This document shows positions 53,485 through 63,177 of a stretch of DNA of 64,000 nt, piece by piece; within the stretch, counting starts at the first letter, position 1; every line of letters starts with the position of its first letter. Below the pieces are notes generated by a model. It was not told where the DNA came from and did not search any database. It saw nothing but the letters and a program-made list of their open reading frames with translations. Position numbers and translations under genes: made by a program. The stretch is taken from positions 1,762,501 to 1,826,500 of the forward strand of contig NZ_CP123622.1 in assembly GCF_029873255.1 (NCBI RefSeq). The letters run 5' to 3'. The stretch is from Pigmentibacter sp. JX0631 (GTDB lineage Bacteria > Bdellovibrionota_B > Oligoflexia > Silvanigrellales > Silvanigrellaceae).

Positions 53485-53823
53485 ACATAAGCCGGATTCT
53501 GTTTTAAACTACAATTTCTCTTGATGCTATGTTGCCATAACATTCTTTGCAGCCAACCCGAGTGTCATTGAATCGAGCAAATTCTCCACCCCTATTTGGC
53601 CTTGCTTCGAATGGGGTTTGCCAGACTGATTGTTGCCAACCAATATCCGTGAGCTCTTACCTCACGATTTCACCATTGCCAGTCTTGCGACTTCGGCTGT
53701 TTATTTTCTGTTGCACTTTCCGTCGAGTTGCCCCGCCTGGTCGTTAACCAGCATTCTGCTCTATGAAGTCCGGACTTTCCTCACTCCTAACAAGTTAGGA
53801 CGCGTTGTAGTTGAATTACCCGA
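53476..53823 (-). ncRNA. rnpB: RNase P RNA (bacterial type A)
   Basis: The minus strand contains the universal P4 block GAGGAAAGTCCGGACT (complement of 53767-53782) and the 3' block ACAGAATCCGGCTTA (complement of 53488-53502). The 5' end TCGGGTAAT (complement of 53815-53823) pairs with ATTACCCGA (complement of 53476-53484) as a 9-bp P1 stem, giving a ~348-nt RNA. It is followed at once by a long T-run. The ribozyme matures tRNA 5' ends. It is divergent from the AlaX-like gene. Confidence 0.93.
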
Positions 53824-54319
53824 ATTCTCACCATTAATATCTGGAACCCAGCAAAGCAAGGAAGATTTAAAATATTTTAGCCTTTTTTTTATCTAATTGA
53901 GATTTCTATTGGCGACAAGTAGATTTTAAAACTCCACTCAGTCATTAGTTTAATGGTCTTCTCAAGACATGCAAAAAAGATATTTTAAATTGCGAATTGA
54001 AAGATATAATTCTAAATTCATTTCTAAAGAGATAAACTTGATTTTTTTATTTTTTAGTAATATTTTCTATTGGTTTATAAATTTCTCAGGATCGAAAAAA
54101 AACATGTTTGAATTTAGAAAATTTTTTTAAAAAATTTATAAGAAAGAAAAACATAAAAAGTAACAAAGTGAAATTTTTTTTAAAATAAAATTCTTTAATA
54201 ATATTTTTAACCAAATAATTATTTAAAAAGTTTCTAAAGAATAATTATGATTCCTAGAGATAAGTAATACCGTATTAAAATTTATTTTGTAAATATTTCG
54301 ATTGTTTATTGAGGTTAGT
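53824..54319. other. AT-rich intergenic region between rnpB and the AlaX-like gene
   Basis: A 496-bp divergent region holding the rnpB promoter on the left. Beyond ~53880 it is almost pure A/T. I see only a small hairpin GTCTT-CTC-AAGAC near 53956-53968 and no credible ORF or tRNA. Confidence 0.5.
53834..53839 (-). promoter_or_regulatory. Putative rnpB -10 element
   Basis: On the minus strand TATTAA lies about 10 nt upstream of the predicted rnpB 5' end (53823). No convincing -35 box; TTGCTT upstream is 14 nt away, which is short. Confidence 0.35.
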
Positions 54320-55063
54320 ATGACTTATATAACAGAAAAGCTTTATTACTCTCATCCGTATCATTTTCAAGCTAAAAGCTTTTTTGAAAAAAGATCAGAC
54401 GATTCTTTAGCATTAAAGCGTTCAATAGCCTATCCAGAAGGTGGGGGACAAGTTGGTGATATTGGTTCATTTCTTTTCAACGATAAATTATTTTCTTTTA
54501 TTGATACAAGAAAAGTGATTGGCAAAGGTAGGACGATTATTCGAAAAGATTTTCCCTTAATCAATGTCGAAAGTGAAATTCAAATTAAAATTTCTTCTGA
54601 TGATTATGATTGCTTACCAGATAGTGGAGAAATTTTAGTAAAAATTAACAAAGATTATCGGGCTTCAGTATCAATCAGTCATACTATTTCTCATTTAGTT
54701 TATCTTGCAATGAGTGAATTACGCCCTGATGTTTCTGAGAACACGAAAGGTTGTTTGATTACTCAAGATGGAGGTCGATTTGATGTATTTGTAGAAAAAT
54801 TTTTAATAGAAGATATTTCTTTTATAGAAAATTTTGTCTCCAATCTATTAACTTCTAATAAAGAAATTCTAATTACAGAAATAGAAGGAGAACCTGAATG
54901 TCGAATTTGGAATTTAAGTTCTTTTAAAAAATTATTATCTTTGTTAATAATAAGAAATATCATAGCTAAAAAGCGGAGTAATGCCTACTATTTAGGCGAG
55001 GTAGGTTCTTTTGTACGTTACGAAGCGAGAATGGTATTGTCTAAGCTAAAAAAATTCGGTTGA
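54320..55063 (+). CDS. AlaX-like alanyl-tRNA editing protein with incomplete zinc site
   Basis: A 247-residue protein starting at ATG 54320 (GAGG at 54311-54314); an in-frame TTG at 54302 is less likely. YPEGGGQVGDIG (38-49) and the HxxxH zinc motif His121-Thr-Ile-Ser-His125 are typical of AlaRS editing domains and free-standing AlaX, which hydrolyse mischarged Ser- or Gly-tRNA(Ala). In the usual second motif, CxxxH, this protein has ECRIWNL: the Cys is kept but the His is absent. Activity is therefore uncertain. It lies just upstream of the fused glycyl-tRNA synthetase gene on the same strand. Confidence 0.75.
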   Translation: MTYITEKLYYSHPYHFQAKSFFEKRSDDSLALKRSIAYPEGGGQVGDIGSFLFNDKLFSFIDTRKVIGKGRTIIRKDFPLINVESEIQIKISSDDYDCLPDSGEILVKINKDYRASVSISHTISHLVYLAMSELRPDVSENTKGCLITQDGGRFDVFVEKFLIEDISFIENFVSNLLTSNKEILITEIEGEPECRIWNLSSFKKLLSLLIIRNIIAKKRSNAYYLGEVGSFVRYEARMVLSKLKKFG

Positions 55064-55153
55064 TAAAACTTAACTTTCTTTTCTAATTCGAGTTAATAGT
55101 GTAAACGATCAAGCGTGGAATTTTTTTTGATTTTTGTGTGAAAGGTGTGCCCT

Positions 55154-58100
55154 GTGGAAATTAAGAATTTTCAAGAATTTATTATATCTCTTTGCAATTA
55201 TTGGGTTAATCATGGCTGCATTTGGAGTCAACCTTATGATGCAAATATGGGAGCAGGGACGTTTCATCCTCACACATTTTTAAAAGGAATTGGGCCGGAG
55301 CCATGGCGTTCTGTCTATGTACAGCCGTGTAGAAGACCTGTTGATGGGAGATACGGAAAAAGTCCGTATCGCTTTCAACATTACTATCAGTTGCAGGTTT
55401 TATTAAAACCTTCACCGGCAAATATTGTGGATATTTTTCTTAAATCGCTGGAACATGTTGGAATTAATTTAAAAGAAAATGATATAGGTTTGTTGGAAGA
55501 TGATTGGAAAGGTCCTACCCTTGGAGCTTGGGGGCTCGGTTGGGAGATAAGAGCAAATGGCCAAGAAGTAACTCAATTTACTTACTTTCAACAACTTGGA
55601 GGTTTAGATATTGATGTTGTATGTGGTGAAATAACCTATGGTTTAGAACGTCTGTATATGTATTCAAAAGGTTATAAAAATGCTCTAGAAATACCTTTTA
55701 ATGAGCATTTCACCTATGGAGATATTTTTTATCAGAATGAATTTGAATTTTCTCATTTTAATTTTAAAGAAGCAGATATTAAAGAATTGCTTGATCATTT
55801 TGAAAAATGTGAAGAAAAAGTCTCTCAATTATGTGAGAAAAATCTTGTCTTACCTGCTTACGATTATGTTCTACAAGCTTCTCATGCATTTAATCTACTA
55901 GATGCAAGAGGTGCTATTTCAGTTAGTGAGAGACAAAGATATATAGGTCGAGTAAGGGATTGTGCAAAAAAATGTGCAATACAATATAGAAGTGCAAGAG
56001 AAAAATTAAACTTTCCTATGCTAGATAGACTTGATACCGATGCTCGACAACCATTGTTTCCTTTAGGAAGTCAAAATATCTTAACCGTTCCAAAAGAAAC
56101 TAAAATATACAAAAATCTTGAGCAACTAGGAAATAATGACAGAATAAATGTAGTTTTTGAACTTGGTGTTGAAGAAATGCCTCCAGCATTTCAACTTTCT
56201 GCAAAAGCAGAAATAGAAGAAAAAATTATTAATTTTATTAATACAAATAATTTAAATTGGCAAAATAATTTTTCGCAAAATTCGTCAGATTTTCCTAATT
56301 ATAAAGTGGAAATTTCTGCGCGAAGACTAAGTATACAATATTTAAATATTCCTAAGCAAGAAAAATCAAGAATAGAGGAAATATGGGGCCCTGCAGAGAG
56401 AATTGCTAGAAATTCTGATGGTACTTTAACTCAAGCTGGTATAGGTTTTTGCAAAAAAAATAATATAGATTCTTCTTTAATTGAATTTAAAAAGAAAAAT
56501 GATGGTACTTTTTTGTTTGCTTCAAAAGAAGTTATTGGAAGAGATTTTCCTTTACTTTTAGCTGAAAAATTTAAAGAATGGTGTTATGAATTAAAAGCAC
56601 CTTTAAAAATGAAATGGTTACCGCAAAATATTAGCCCTCAATTCATAAGGCCAGTACGTTGGGTACTTGCATTAGTAAATGATCTTGTAATTGAATTTGA
56701 AATGTTTGGTATTAAGTCAGCGCGTTTAACTTGTGGACAAAGAATATTATTCCCAGAATTAACAGCTATAGATAATGCAAAAAATTATGAGAAAATATTA
56801 CTTGAATTGTCAGTTGTACCTGCATTTAAAAGTAGGAAAGAAAAATTTGAAAATGATGCTATTAAATTAGCTAGGCAAGTTAACGGACAAATTAAACCTG
56901 ATGATATGCTATTGAAAAAATGCTTAGGTTTATTTGAAAATCCAGATTTGTTTATTGCTGATTTTGATCCCAAATATTTACGATTACCAAAGCCTTTAAT
57001 AACAAGTGTTCTTCGTGAACATATGAATTATTTTTCAGTGGTTAAAGAAAACACTAATGACTTGTTACCTTATTATATAGGCGCAGCTAATTACGCTTGT
57101 ACAAAAAAAGCTGAAATGATAGAGGGAACTAAAACTGTTGTCATTGGACGTTTAGAAGATGGTGCATTTTATTATGATACTGATTTAAAAACGCCATTAT
57201 TTGATTTGCGTTCTAAGCTAAAAGATCAACTATTTAATGCTAATATGGGAACATTATTTGATAAATCTGAAAGGTTGATTAAAATTTCAGCTAATATTTG
57301 CCAAGAACTAAAAGCTGATCTTGACTTTGTAGTGTTAGAAAAAGCAGCCGAATATTGTAAAGCTGATTTAAAAACAGGTTGTGTTCAAGAATTCCCAGAT
57401 GAAATGCAAGGTATAATGGGTGGTATTTTAATAAAAGAACAAAATATTTTGAATAATCAATTAAAATCAGAAAAGGCTGCGAAAGCAGTTGAAGAACATT
57501 ACTTACCTGTAGGAGCTTCTAGTGAACTACCAAATTCACTAGAAGGTGCTATTTTATCTTTAGCCGATAAAATTGATTCTTTATGTATGATGATCTGTCA
57601 TGGTGCTGAGGTCAAAGGTAACAAAGACCCGTTTGGGTTAAGAAGACTTGCCCTTTCAATATCAAGGCTACTTGGTGTAAAGGGAGAATTAAATCATTTA
57701 AATATTTCTTTAAAATCAATAGTTGAAATATGCTTAAATGTGATTGAAGAAAGTTACGTTATAAAAAATGAAAGTCGTCAAAAAATTTATTCATTTATTA
57801 TTGAACGAATGAAAGCTTCCTTAATTGAAGATTTTGATACACGTATTATTGATGCCCTATCAAAACCTTTAATAGAAGAGCATTTAATTAATGTAAGAAA
57901 TTTTGCTGAAAAAATTACCCATGCTTTGAAACAAAATGGAAAAGGGTCTCTTCTTGAAGCATTAATTCCATATAAAAGAGCAAAAAATTTAACTCAAAAT
58001 TGGCAAAATAAAGAAGAATTAAATATTTCACTTTTTAAAGCAAATGAAGAATTATCTTTATATGAAAATTTAAAAAGTGTAGAAAATAAAGTACGTGAAT

Positions 58101-58294
58101 TTAAGCAAAATTCAGATTATGAAAATTTGTTACTTTCGTTAGCTAGTTTAGCAGATCCTATGTCGAAATTTTTTGAAAATGTGATGGTCAATGATCCTGA
58201 CGAAAAATTAAAGAATAATCGCTTAACTCTTCTATCTAGACTTTGTTTCATGTATGAGGAAGTAGCGGATTTTTCTCTTATTCAGGTTCAATAA
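55154..58294 (+). CDS. glyQS: Glycyl-tRNA synthetase, alpha-beta fusion
   Basis: A 1046-residue class II synthetase. GTG 55154 (AAAGG 8 bp upstream) fits best; an in-frame GTG at 55145 is an alternative. Residues ~1-300 are the GlyQ alpha subunit: SQPYDANMGAGTFHPHTFL, PCRRPVDGRYG and QHYYQLQV. A short linker leads to GlyS from about residue 332 (FELGVEEMPPAF), continuing to the beta-subunit HD-like and anticodon-binding regions (PVGASSELPNSLEG). In E. coli these are separate subunits; single-chain fusions occur in Chlamydia and others. Charges tRNA(Gly) with glycine. Confidence 0.94.
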   Translation: MEIKNFQEFIISLCNYWVNHGCIWSQPYDANMGAGTFHPHTFLKGIGPEPWRSVYVQPCRRPVDGRYGKSPYRFQHYYQLQVLLKPSPANIVDIFLKSLEHVGINLKENDIGLLEDDWKGPTLGAWGLGWEIRANGQEVTQFTYFQQLGGLDIDVVCGEITYGLERLYMYSKGYKNALEIPFNEHFTYGDIFYQNEFEFSHFNFKEADIKELLDHFEKCEEKVSQLCEKNLVLPAYDYVLQASHAFNLLDARGAISVSERQRYIGRVRDCAKKCAIQYRSAREKLNFPMLDRLDTDARQPLFPLGSQNILTVPKETKIYKNLEQLGNNDRINVVFELGVEEMPPAFQLSAKAEIEEKIINFINTNNLNWQNNFSQNSSDFPNYKVEISARRLSIQYLNIPKQEKSRIEEIWGPAERIARNSDGTLTQAGIGFCKKNNIDSSLIEFKKKNDGTFLFASKEVIGRDFPLLLAEKFKEWCYELKAPLKMKWLPQNISPQFIRPVRWVLALVNDLVIEFEMFGIKSARLTCGQRILFPELTAIDNAKNYEKILLELSVVPAFKSRKEKFENDAIKLARQVNGQIKPDDMLLKKCLGLFENPDLFIADFDPKYLRLPKPLITSVLREHMNYFSVVKENTNDLLPYYIGAANYACTKKAEMIEGTKTVVIGRLEDGAFYYDTDLKTPLFDLRSKLKDQLFNANMGTLFDKSERLIKISANICQELKADLDFVVLEKAAEYCKADLKTGCVQEFPDEMQGIMGGILIKEQNILNNQLKSEKAAKAVEEHYLPVGASSELPNSLEGAILSLADKIDSLCMMICHGAEVKGNKDPFGLRRLALSISRLLGVKGELNHLNISLKSIVEICLNVIEESYVIKNESRQKIYSFIIERMKASLIEDFDTRIIDALSKPLIEEHLINVRNFAEKITHALKQNGKGSLLEALIPYKRAKNLTQNWQNKEELNISLFKANEELSLYENLKSVENKVREFKQNSDYENLLLSLASLADPMSKFFENVMVNDPDEKLKNNRLTLLSRLCFMYEEVADFSLIQVQ

Positions 58295-58295
58295 A

Positions 58296-59240
58296 ATGGA
58301 ATTATTAAATTCTTTTAAAGTTATTGGTAAAGAAGATATTCTTCAAAAGAAAAATAAAATTGCTATTACCTTTGGGAATTTTGATGGAGTTCATCTAGGA
58401 CATATTCATCTATTAAATGAATTAAAAAAAATTTCAAAAAATAGCCCAATTGTGGTTGTCACTTTTGATCCGCATCCTGCGGTTTATTTTTCTGGTGTAA
58501 GTAAGCCGTTACTTAATACTATCGGAGATAAAGTTAAATTATTACTAGAATCAGGTGCGAGTGCAGTAGTAATTCAACCATTTAATCAAAGTTTTGCAAA
58601 TCTATCTGCAGATGATTTTTGCAATTGGTTAAAGGAAAATTTTAATATTTGTGCAGTCATTTTAGGTTATGACTTTTGCTATGGTAAACAGCGTTTAGGG
58701 AATTTTGAGCATATGAAAGCATTTGCTGAAAAAGAACAGTGGGAAATTAGAAAAGCTGAAGCATTTAAGTTATACACTAGTAAAGTTGTGTCTTCGTCTT
58801 CTATTCGAGAACTTATTTCGCAGGGGCAGGTTGAAGAAGCAGAACAATTGTTAAGTCGTCCCTATTTCTTACCTGGTACTGTTGTACGAGGTGATCAACG
58901 TGGGAGATTAATAGGCTTTCCAACTGCAAATATTGATCTTCATGAAGAGTTAGTTGTTCCTAAGTATGGTGTTTATGCTTGTTTTGTTGAAATTGAATCA
59001 TCAAAAGAGTTATTGCCTGCGGTTATGAATTGTGGAGTTCGTCCTACAATTGCCAAAGGTTTAAAGTTACAGATTGAAGCACATATTTTAAATTTTTCTC
59101 AAGATATTTACGGAAAAGAAGTAAAGTTTTTTCTGAAAAAATTTATCCGTGGTGAAATGAAGTTTGAAAGTATCGATCAACTTAAAGAACAAATAACAAA
59201 AGATGTTGAACAGGCGAAGAATTTATTTATGGATATTTAA
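58296..59240 (+). CDS. ribF: Bifunctional riboflavin kinase / FAD synthetase
   Basis: A 314-residue enzyme converting riboflavin to FMN and then FAD. The N-terminal nucleotidyltransferase has GNFDGVHLGH (28-37) and FDPHP; the middle has SSSIRELI. The C-terminal riboflavin kinase domain begins at ~185 (PYFLPGTVVRGDQRGRLIGFPTANI) and ends with SIDQLKEQI. It starts 1 bp after glyQS and abuts ppk, suggesting an operon glyQS-ribF-ppk-ppx. It uses riboflavin made by RibH elsewhere in the window. Confidence 0.95.
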   Translation: MELLNSFKVIGKEDILQKKNKIAITFGNFDGVHLGHIHLLNELKKISKNSPIVVVTFDPHPAVYFSGVSKPLLNTIGDKVKLLLESGASAVVIQPFNQSFANLSADDFCNWLKENFNICAVILGYDFCYGKQRLGNFEHMKAFAEKEQWEIRKAEAFKLYTSKVVSSSSIRELISQGQVEEAEQLLSRPYFLPGTVVRGDQRGRLIGFPTANIDLHEELVVPKYGVYACFVEIESSKELLPAVMNCGVRPTIAKGLKLQIEAHILNFSQDIYGKEVKFFLKKFIRGEMKFESIDQLKEQITKDVEQAKNLFMDI

Positions 59241-61574
59241 ATGAATAATAAGTCAATTAACACAGAAAAAAGTACTCAAAAAAATCTTCCAGTAATTGAT
59301 GTTTCGAATTTTCAAAAAGATGTCCAAGTACATAAAAATATTCATCTTGATGATCCTGATTTATATATTAATCGTGAAATTTCATGGTTAACATTTAATG
59401 AAAGAGTGTTATCAGAAGCAGAGAATAAGTTAGTCCCTTTAATTGAGAGATTAAAATTTTGTATTATCTTTGCTTCTAATTTAGATGAATTTTTTATGGT
59501 AAGAATATCTGGTCTTTTGCGACTAGTTTCAAAACCAAGCAATTCTTTATACTATGATGAAGAAGATTCTGAAGAAATGCTTGATGAAGTAGCAATAAAA
59601 GTAAGGGGATTATTAAAACGTCTTTCTAAATGCTTACAGAATGAAATTCTACCTGAACTTGGTTTGAACAATATAACAATTCCAAGATTTGGAGAATTAA
59701 CAAGATCTGAAGAAGAAAAATTAGATATTCATTTTGAAAGTCAAGTTTTTCCTGTTTTAACTCCGCTAGCAATAGATCCTGCTCACCCCTTTCCTTATTT
59801 ATCAAATCTTTCTTTGTATCTAGCTGTTACTTTTGAGGGTGTTTCGGATAATGGCGAGCCATTACTTGCACTTGTTGAAGTTCCTCAAAAAATTATGCGT
59901 TTAATTCCAATTTCACAAAAAGTAAGTAAACAAAGATTTTTTTTACTTGATGAACTTATCAAAAATTATATGCCAACTCTTTTTCCATGGACTCAGGTAA
60001 CAGGAGCATATGCGTTTAGAGTAACAAGAAATTTAGATTATCAATTACTTGATCATGAAGTAAAAGATTTAATGAAGTCTATTGAATATGAATTAAAAGA
60101 TAGAGAGCAAAAAACTGTTGTAAGGCTAGAATATGAAAAAAATATGCCTGATTGGTTGCGAAATAAATTAGCCGCTGTTTTAGATTTAGATTCTTCTGAT
60201 CTGTATGAAATTGAAGGAATGATTAATATCCGAGATTTAGCTCCGTTACTAAAAATTGAAAGATTAGATCCATATTTAAAAGATGAAGCTTTTAATCCAA
60301 GATTGAATATCAATTTAGTAGATGCCAGTAGAGATATTTTTGATATTATAAAAGAACGCGATATATTATTACATCACCCTTATGATTCATTTGCAAGTGT
60401 TTTAGATTTTCTTCGTAGTGCAGCGAAAGATGAGAAAGTTTTAGCTATAAAACAAACATTATATCGATCTGGCGGAGATTCTCCAATTATTGAGGCGTTA
60501 GCTAATGCCGCAGAAAGAGGAAAACAAGTAACAGTTGTGGTAGAATTGAAAGCACGTTTTGATGAAGCGAATAATATTGAATGGGCAAAAAGACTTGAAA
60601 GAGCAGGAGCGCATGTCGTTTTCGGTTTTATTGACTTAAAAACCCATGCAAAATGTACATTAGTTGTAAGAAAAGAAAAAAATAATTACTTACAAAAATA
60701 TGTCCATTTATCAACTGGAAATTATAACAGTTCAACTGCAAAACTTTATACTGATATCGGTCATTTAACAACTGATCCAATATTGTGTGATGATGTAGCG
60801 AATGTTTTTAATTTTATCACTGGTTTTAACATACTTCGTGATCAAGATTTAACTCAAATGAAAATTCCACATTTTGAAAAAATTAAAGTAGCTCCTTTTC
60901 GTTTAAGAGAGCAAATTATTCAAATGATAGAAAATGAAAAAAAGAAAAACTGTTCTGAAAATCAATCACATATTATATTTAAAATGAATTCTTTAGTTGA
61001 TGTAAAATTATGTCAGGCATTATATCGGGCTAGTCAAAAAGGAGTGAAAATTGATTTAATTATTAGAGGTATTTGTATCTTAAGGCCTGATGTTCCCGGA
61101 GTATCCGAAAATATTCGTGTAATAAGCGTGATTGATAGATTTCTAGAGCATTCAAGAATATTTTGGTTTAAAAATGGCGGAGACCCTCTAATTTTCTGTG
61201 GTAGTGCTGATTTAATGGAACGAAATATGGATCGGCGAATTGAAATTGTTTGGCCCATAGAAAGTCCCGAGTTAAAGTCTAAATTAACAGGAATTTTAAC
61301 TACATTTTTATTAGATAACTGCAAAAGTCATGAAATGCAAAGTGATGGTACTTATATAAGAAAATTACCTATTTTGAATGAAAAAGTATATCGAAGTCAA
61401 GATAAATTTATTGAATATGCAAGACGTTATGGTATAAAATCTATAGCCTACGATCAGGCAATTAAGCCTTTATTTGAAAAAAAGGATTTTGATCGCATTC
61501 CTGAAAGATTTATTCCTTCATTAGTTGTTGAAGAATTAAGCGCAAAAAGTTCTAAGAAAAAGAAGAAAAAGTAA
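59241..61574 (+). CDS. ppk: Polyphosphate kinase 1
   Basis: A 777-residue enzyme that polymerises ATP gamma-phosphate into polyphosphate and reverses the reaction. NREISWLTFNERVL and ASNLDEFFMVR mark the N domain. The catalytic, autophosphorylated histidine is His469 (LKTHAKCTLVVR), with the second active-site histidine His637 (FLEHSRIFWF). RNMDRRIEIVWPIE is in the C-terminal domain. The ~35-residue polar N-terminal extension and Lys-rich tail are extra. It begins directly at the ribF stop and overlaps ppx by one base. Confidence 0.95.
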   Translation: MNNKSINTEKSTQKNLPVIDVSNFQKDVQVHKNIHLDDPDLYINREISWLTFNERVLSEAENKLVPLIERLKFCIIFASNLDEFFMVRISGLLRLVSKPSNSLYYDEEDSEEMLDEVAIKVRGLLKRLSKCLQNEILPELGLNNITIPRFGELTRSEEEKLDIHFESQVFPVLTPLAIDPAHPFPYLSNLSLYLAVTFEGVSDNGEPLLALVEVPQKIMRLIPISQKVSKQRFFLLDELIKNYMPTLFPWTQVTGAYAFRVTRNLDYQLLDHEVKDLMKSIEYELKDREQKTVVRLEYEKNMPDWLRNKLAAVLDLDSSDLYEIEGMINIRDLAPLLKIERLDPYLKDEAFNPRLNINLVDASRDIFDIIKERDILLHHPYDSFASVLDFLRSAAKDEKVLAIKQTLYRSGGDSPIIEALANAAERGKQVTVVVELKARFDEANNIEWAKRLERAGAHVVFGFIDLKTHAKCTLVVRKEKNNYLQKYVHLSTGNYNSSTAKLYTDIGHLTTDPILCDDVANVFNFITGFNILRDQDLTQMKIPHFEKIKVAPFRLREQIIQMIENEKKKNCSENQSHIIFKMNSLVDVKLCQALYRASQKGVKIDLIIRGICILRPDVPGVSENIRVISVIDRFLEHSRIFWFKNGGDPLIFCGSADLMERNMDRRIEIVWPIESPELKSKLTGILTTFLLDNCKSHEMQSDGTYIRKLPILNEKVYRSQDKFIEYARRYGIKSIAYDQAIKPLFEKKDFDRIPERFIPSLVVEELSAKSSKKKKKK

Positions 61575-63148
61575 TGTTGAATTTGCCGGATAGAAAAGTA
61601 TTTGAAAAAAAAAGAATAGCTGCAATTGATGTTGGATCAAATAGTATACATATGCTTATTGTAGATATGGAATCTATAAATTCTTTTACTATAATTGCTT
61701 CAGAAAAAGACCAAGTAAGATTAGCTGCTTCTATTGATGATGATGGTAATTTAACATCTGATGCCTTAAATAAAACAATAGTTGTGTTAAGAAAAATGAA
61801 AGAAGTAGCGGATAGCCTTAAAGCTCAAATCAGAGCGGTGGGGACTAGTGCATTGCGTGAGGCTAAAAATTCATCTGATTTTGTTGCAAAACTATACAAA
61901 AAAACAGGAATCGATGTTGAAGTGATTTCTGGACACGAAGAAGCCCGCTTAGTTTACTTAGGAGTGCAACAAGGTTTACCTATTCATGGGAAATCTACAC
62001 TTATAATTGATATTGGTGGAGGATCAACTGAAATTGTTGTTGGACAATGGGGTGAAGAGCGTTTTGCAACTTCCCTAAAATTAGGTTGTGTACGTTTGAC
62101 GCAAATGTTTCTTGCAAGTGATCCTTTAAGTGATGAGCATTTAAGATCTTTAGAATTATATATCAATACTAGACTAGAGCCCGTTCTTTCAGAGGTTGAA
62201 AGAATTGGATTTGATATAGCCGTAGGTTCTTCAGGAACAATAAAAGCAATAAAATCTTTAGTGCTTGGGATTTTGAATACCCCTCCCCTTCAAACTATGC
62301 ATGGTTCAGTTTTAACTGCAAAAGAAATTTGGCTAGCAAAAGAAGCCTTGTTAAAGGCGAGATCATTAAAAGAAAGAAAACAACTTCCAGGCTTAGACAC
62401 TAAAAGAGCGGAAATTGTTGTTGCTGGACTGTTTGTTTTAAGTTCCATAACCAAAATATTGGGAATAAGGGAATGGACTATTTCATTAACAGCTCTTCGA
62501 GAAGGAATTCTTTTTGATACTATTTTGCGGGATGGGGTGTGGTTACAAGGTGATACAACTGATGTCCGTTGGAGATCCGTCCGTTCATTTGGCCAAAAGT
62601 TTCATATTGATGAAGCACATGCTTTTCATATTACTTCCTTTGCTATTAGTCTATTTGATCAACTTTTATTTAAGCACAATTTATCTAGTGCTTGGCGTGA
62701 GTTCCTAAGATCAGCGGCTTATTTACACGAATGTGGTTTATTTATTGGTCATACTGGACACCACAAACATACTTTTTATTTTATCAGAAATGCTTCTCTC
62801 CCTGGGTTTACTACAAGGGAAATGCAAATAATTGCAACAATTGTACGTTATCATAGGAAAAGAATGCCCAGAGAAAGTGATGAAGTATACTGTGATTTTG
62901 ACAAAGAAATTCAAAAGGCAGTTAATATTTGCGCGGCAATTTTACGACTTTCTGTTTCTCTAGATAGAGGTCGGCAAGGTAAAATACAAGAGATTATTGT
63001 AAGAGAAAATTCTAATAGTAAAATGAGTTTGGTTGTTTATTTAAGAGCAACTCATGATATCGAACTTGAAATGTATGAGGCAGCAATTGAGAAAAAAGCA
63101 TTTGAAAATGTTTTTTCATGTTCCCTTGAATTAATGTTAGAGCAATAA
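61574..63148 (+). CDS. ppx: Exopolyphosphatase / GppA family phosphatase
   Basis: A 524-residue enzyme of the ASKHA fold. AAIDVGSNSIHMLIVD (phosphate-1 loop, residues ~16-31) and IDIGGGSTEIVVGQWG (phosphate-2) are diagnostic of Ppx/GppA. The second half has an HD-like region (HECGLFIGHTGHHKH). It hydrolyses polyphosphate ends and/or pppGpp. The start ATG overlaps the ppk stop (TAATG), so synthesis and breakdown of polyphosphate are coupled. Confidence 0.93.
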   Translation: MLNLPDRKVFEKKRIAAIDVGSNSIHMLIVDMESINSFTIIASEKDQVRLAASIDDDGNLTSDALNKTIVVLRKMKEVADSLKAQIRAVGTSALREAKNSSDFVAKLYKKTGIDVEVISGHEEARLVYLGVQQGLPIHGKSTLIIDIGGGSTEIVVGQWGEERFATSLKLGCVRLTQMFLASDPLSDEHLRSLELYINTRLEPVLSEVERIGFDIAVGSSGTIKAIKSLVLGILNTPPLQTMHGSVLTAKEIWLAKEALLKARSLKERKQLPGLDTKRAEIVVAGLFVLSSITKILGIREWTISLTALREGILFDTILRDGVWLQGDTTDVRWRSVRSFGQKFHIDEAHAFHITSFAISLFDQLLFKHNLSSAWREFLRSAAYLHECGLFIGHTGHHKHTFYFIRNASLPGFTTREMQIIATIVRYHRKRMPRESDEVYCDFDKEIQKAVNICAAILRLSVSLDRGRQGKIQEIIVRENSNSKMSLVVYLRATHDIELEMYEAAIEKKAFENVFSCSLELMLEQ

Positions 63149-63177
63149 ATTTTATAATAAGTAAAGGGAAGATAACA

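Noticed and set aside
53547-53896. Two overlapping + strand ORFs of 66 and 88 codons
   Set aside because: They lie antisense to or across the RNase P RNA gene; the conserved rnpB blocks explain the sequence.
53920-53980. tRNA-like stem (GTCTT-CTC-AAGAC) near rnpB
   Set aside because: No T-loop consensus, no acceptor stem and no tRNA-size fold can be drawn around it.
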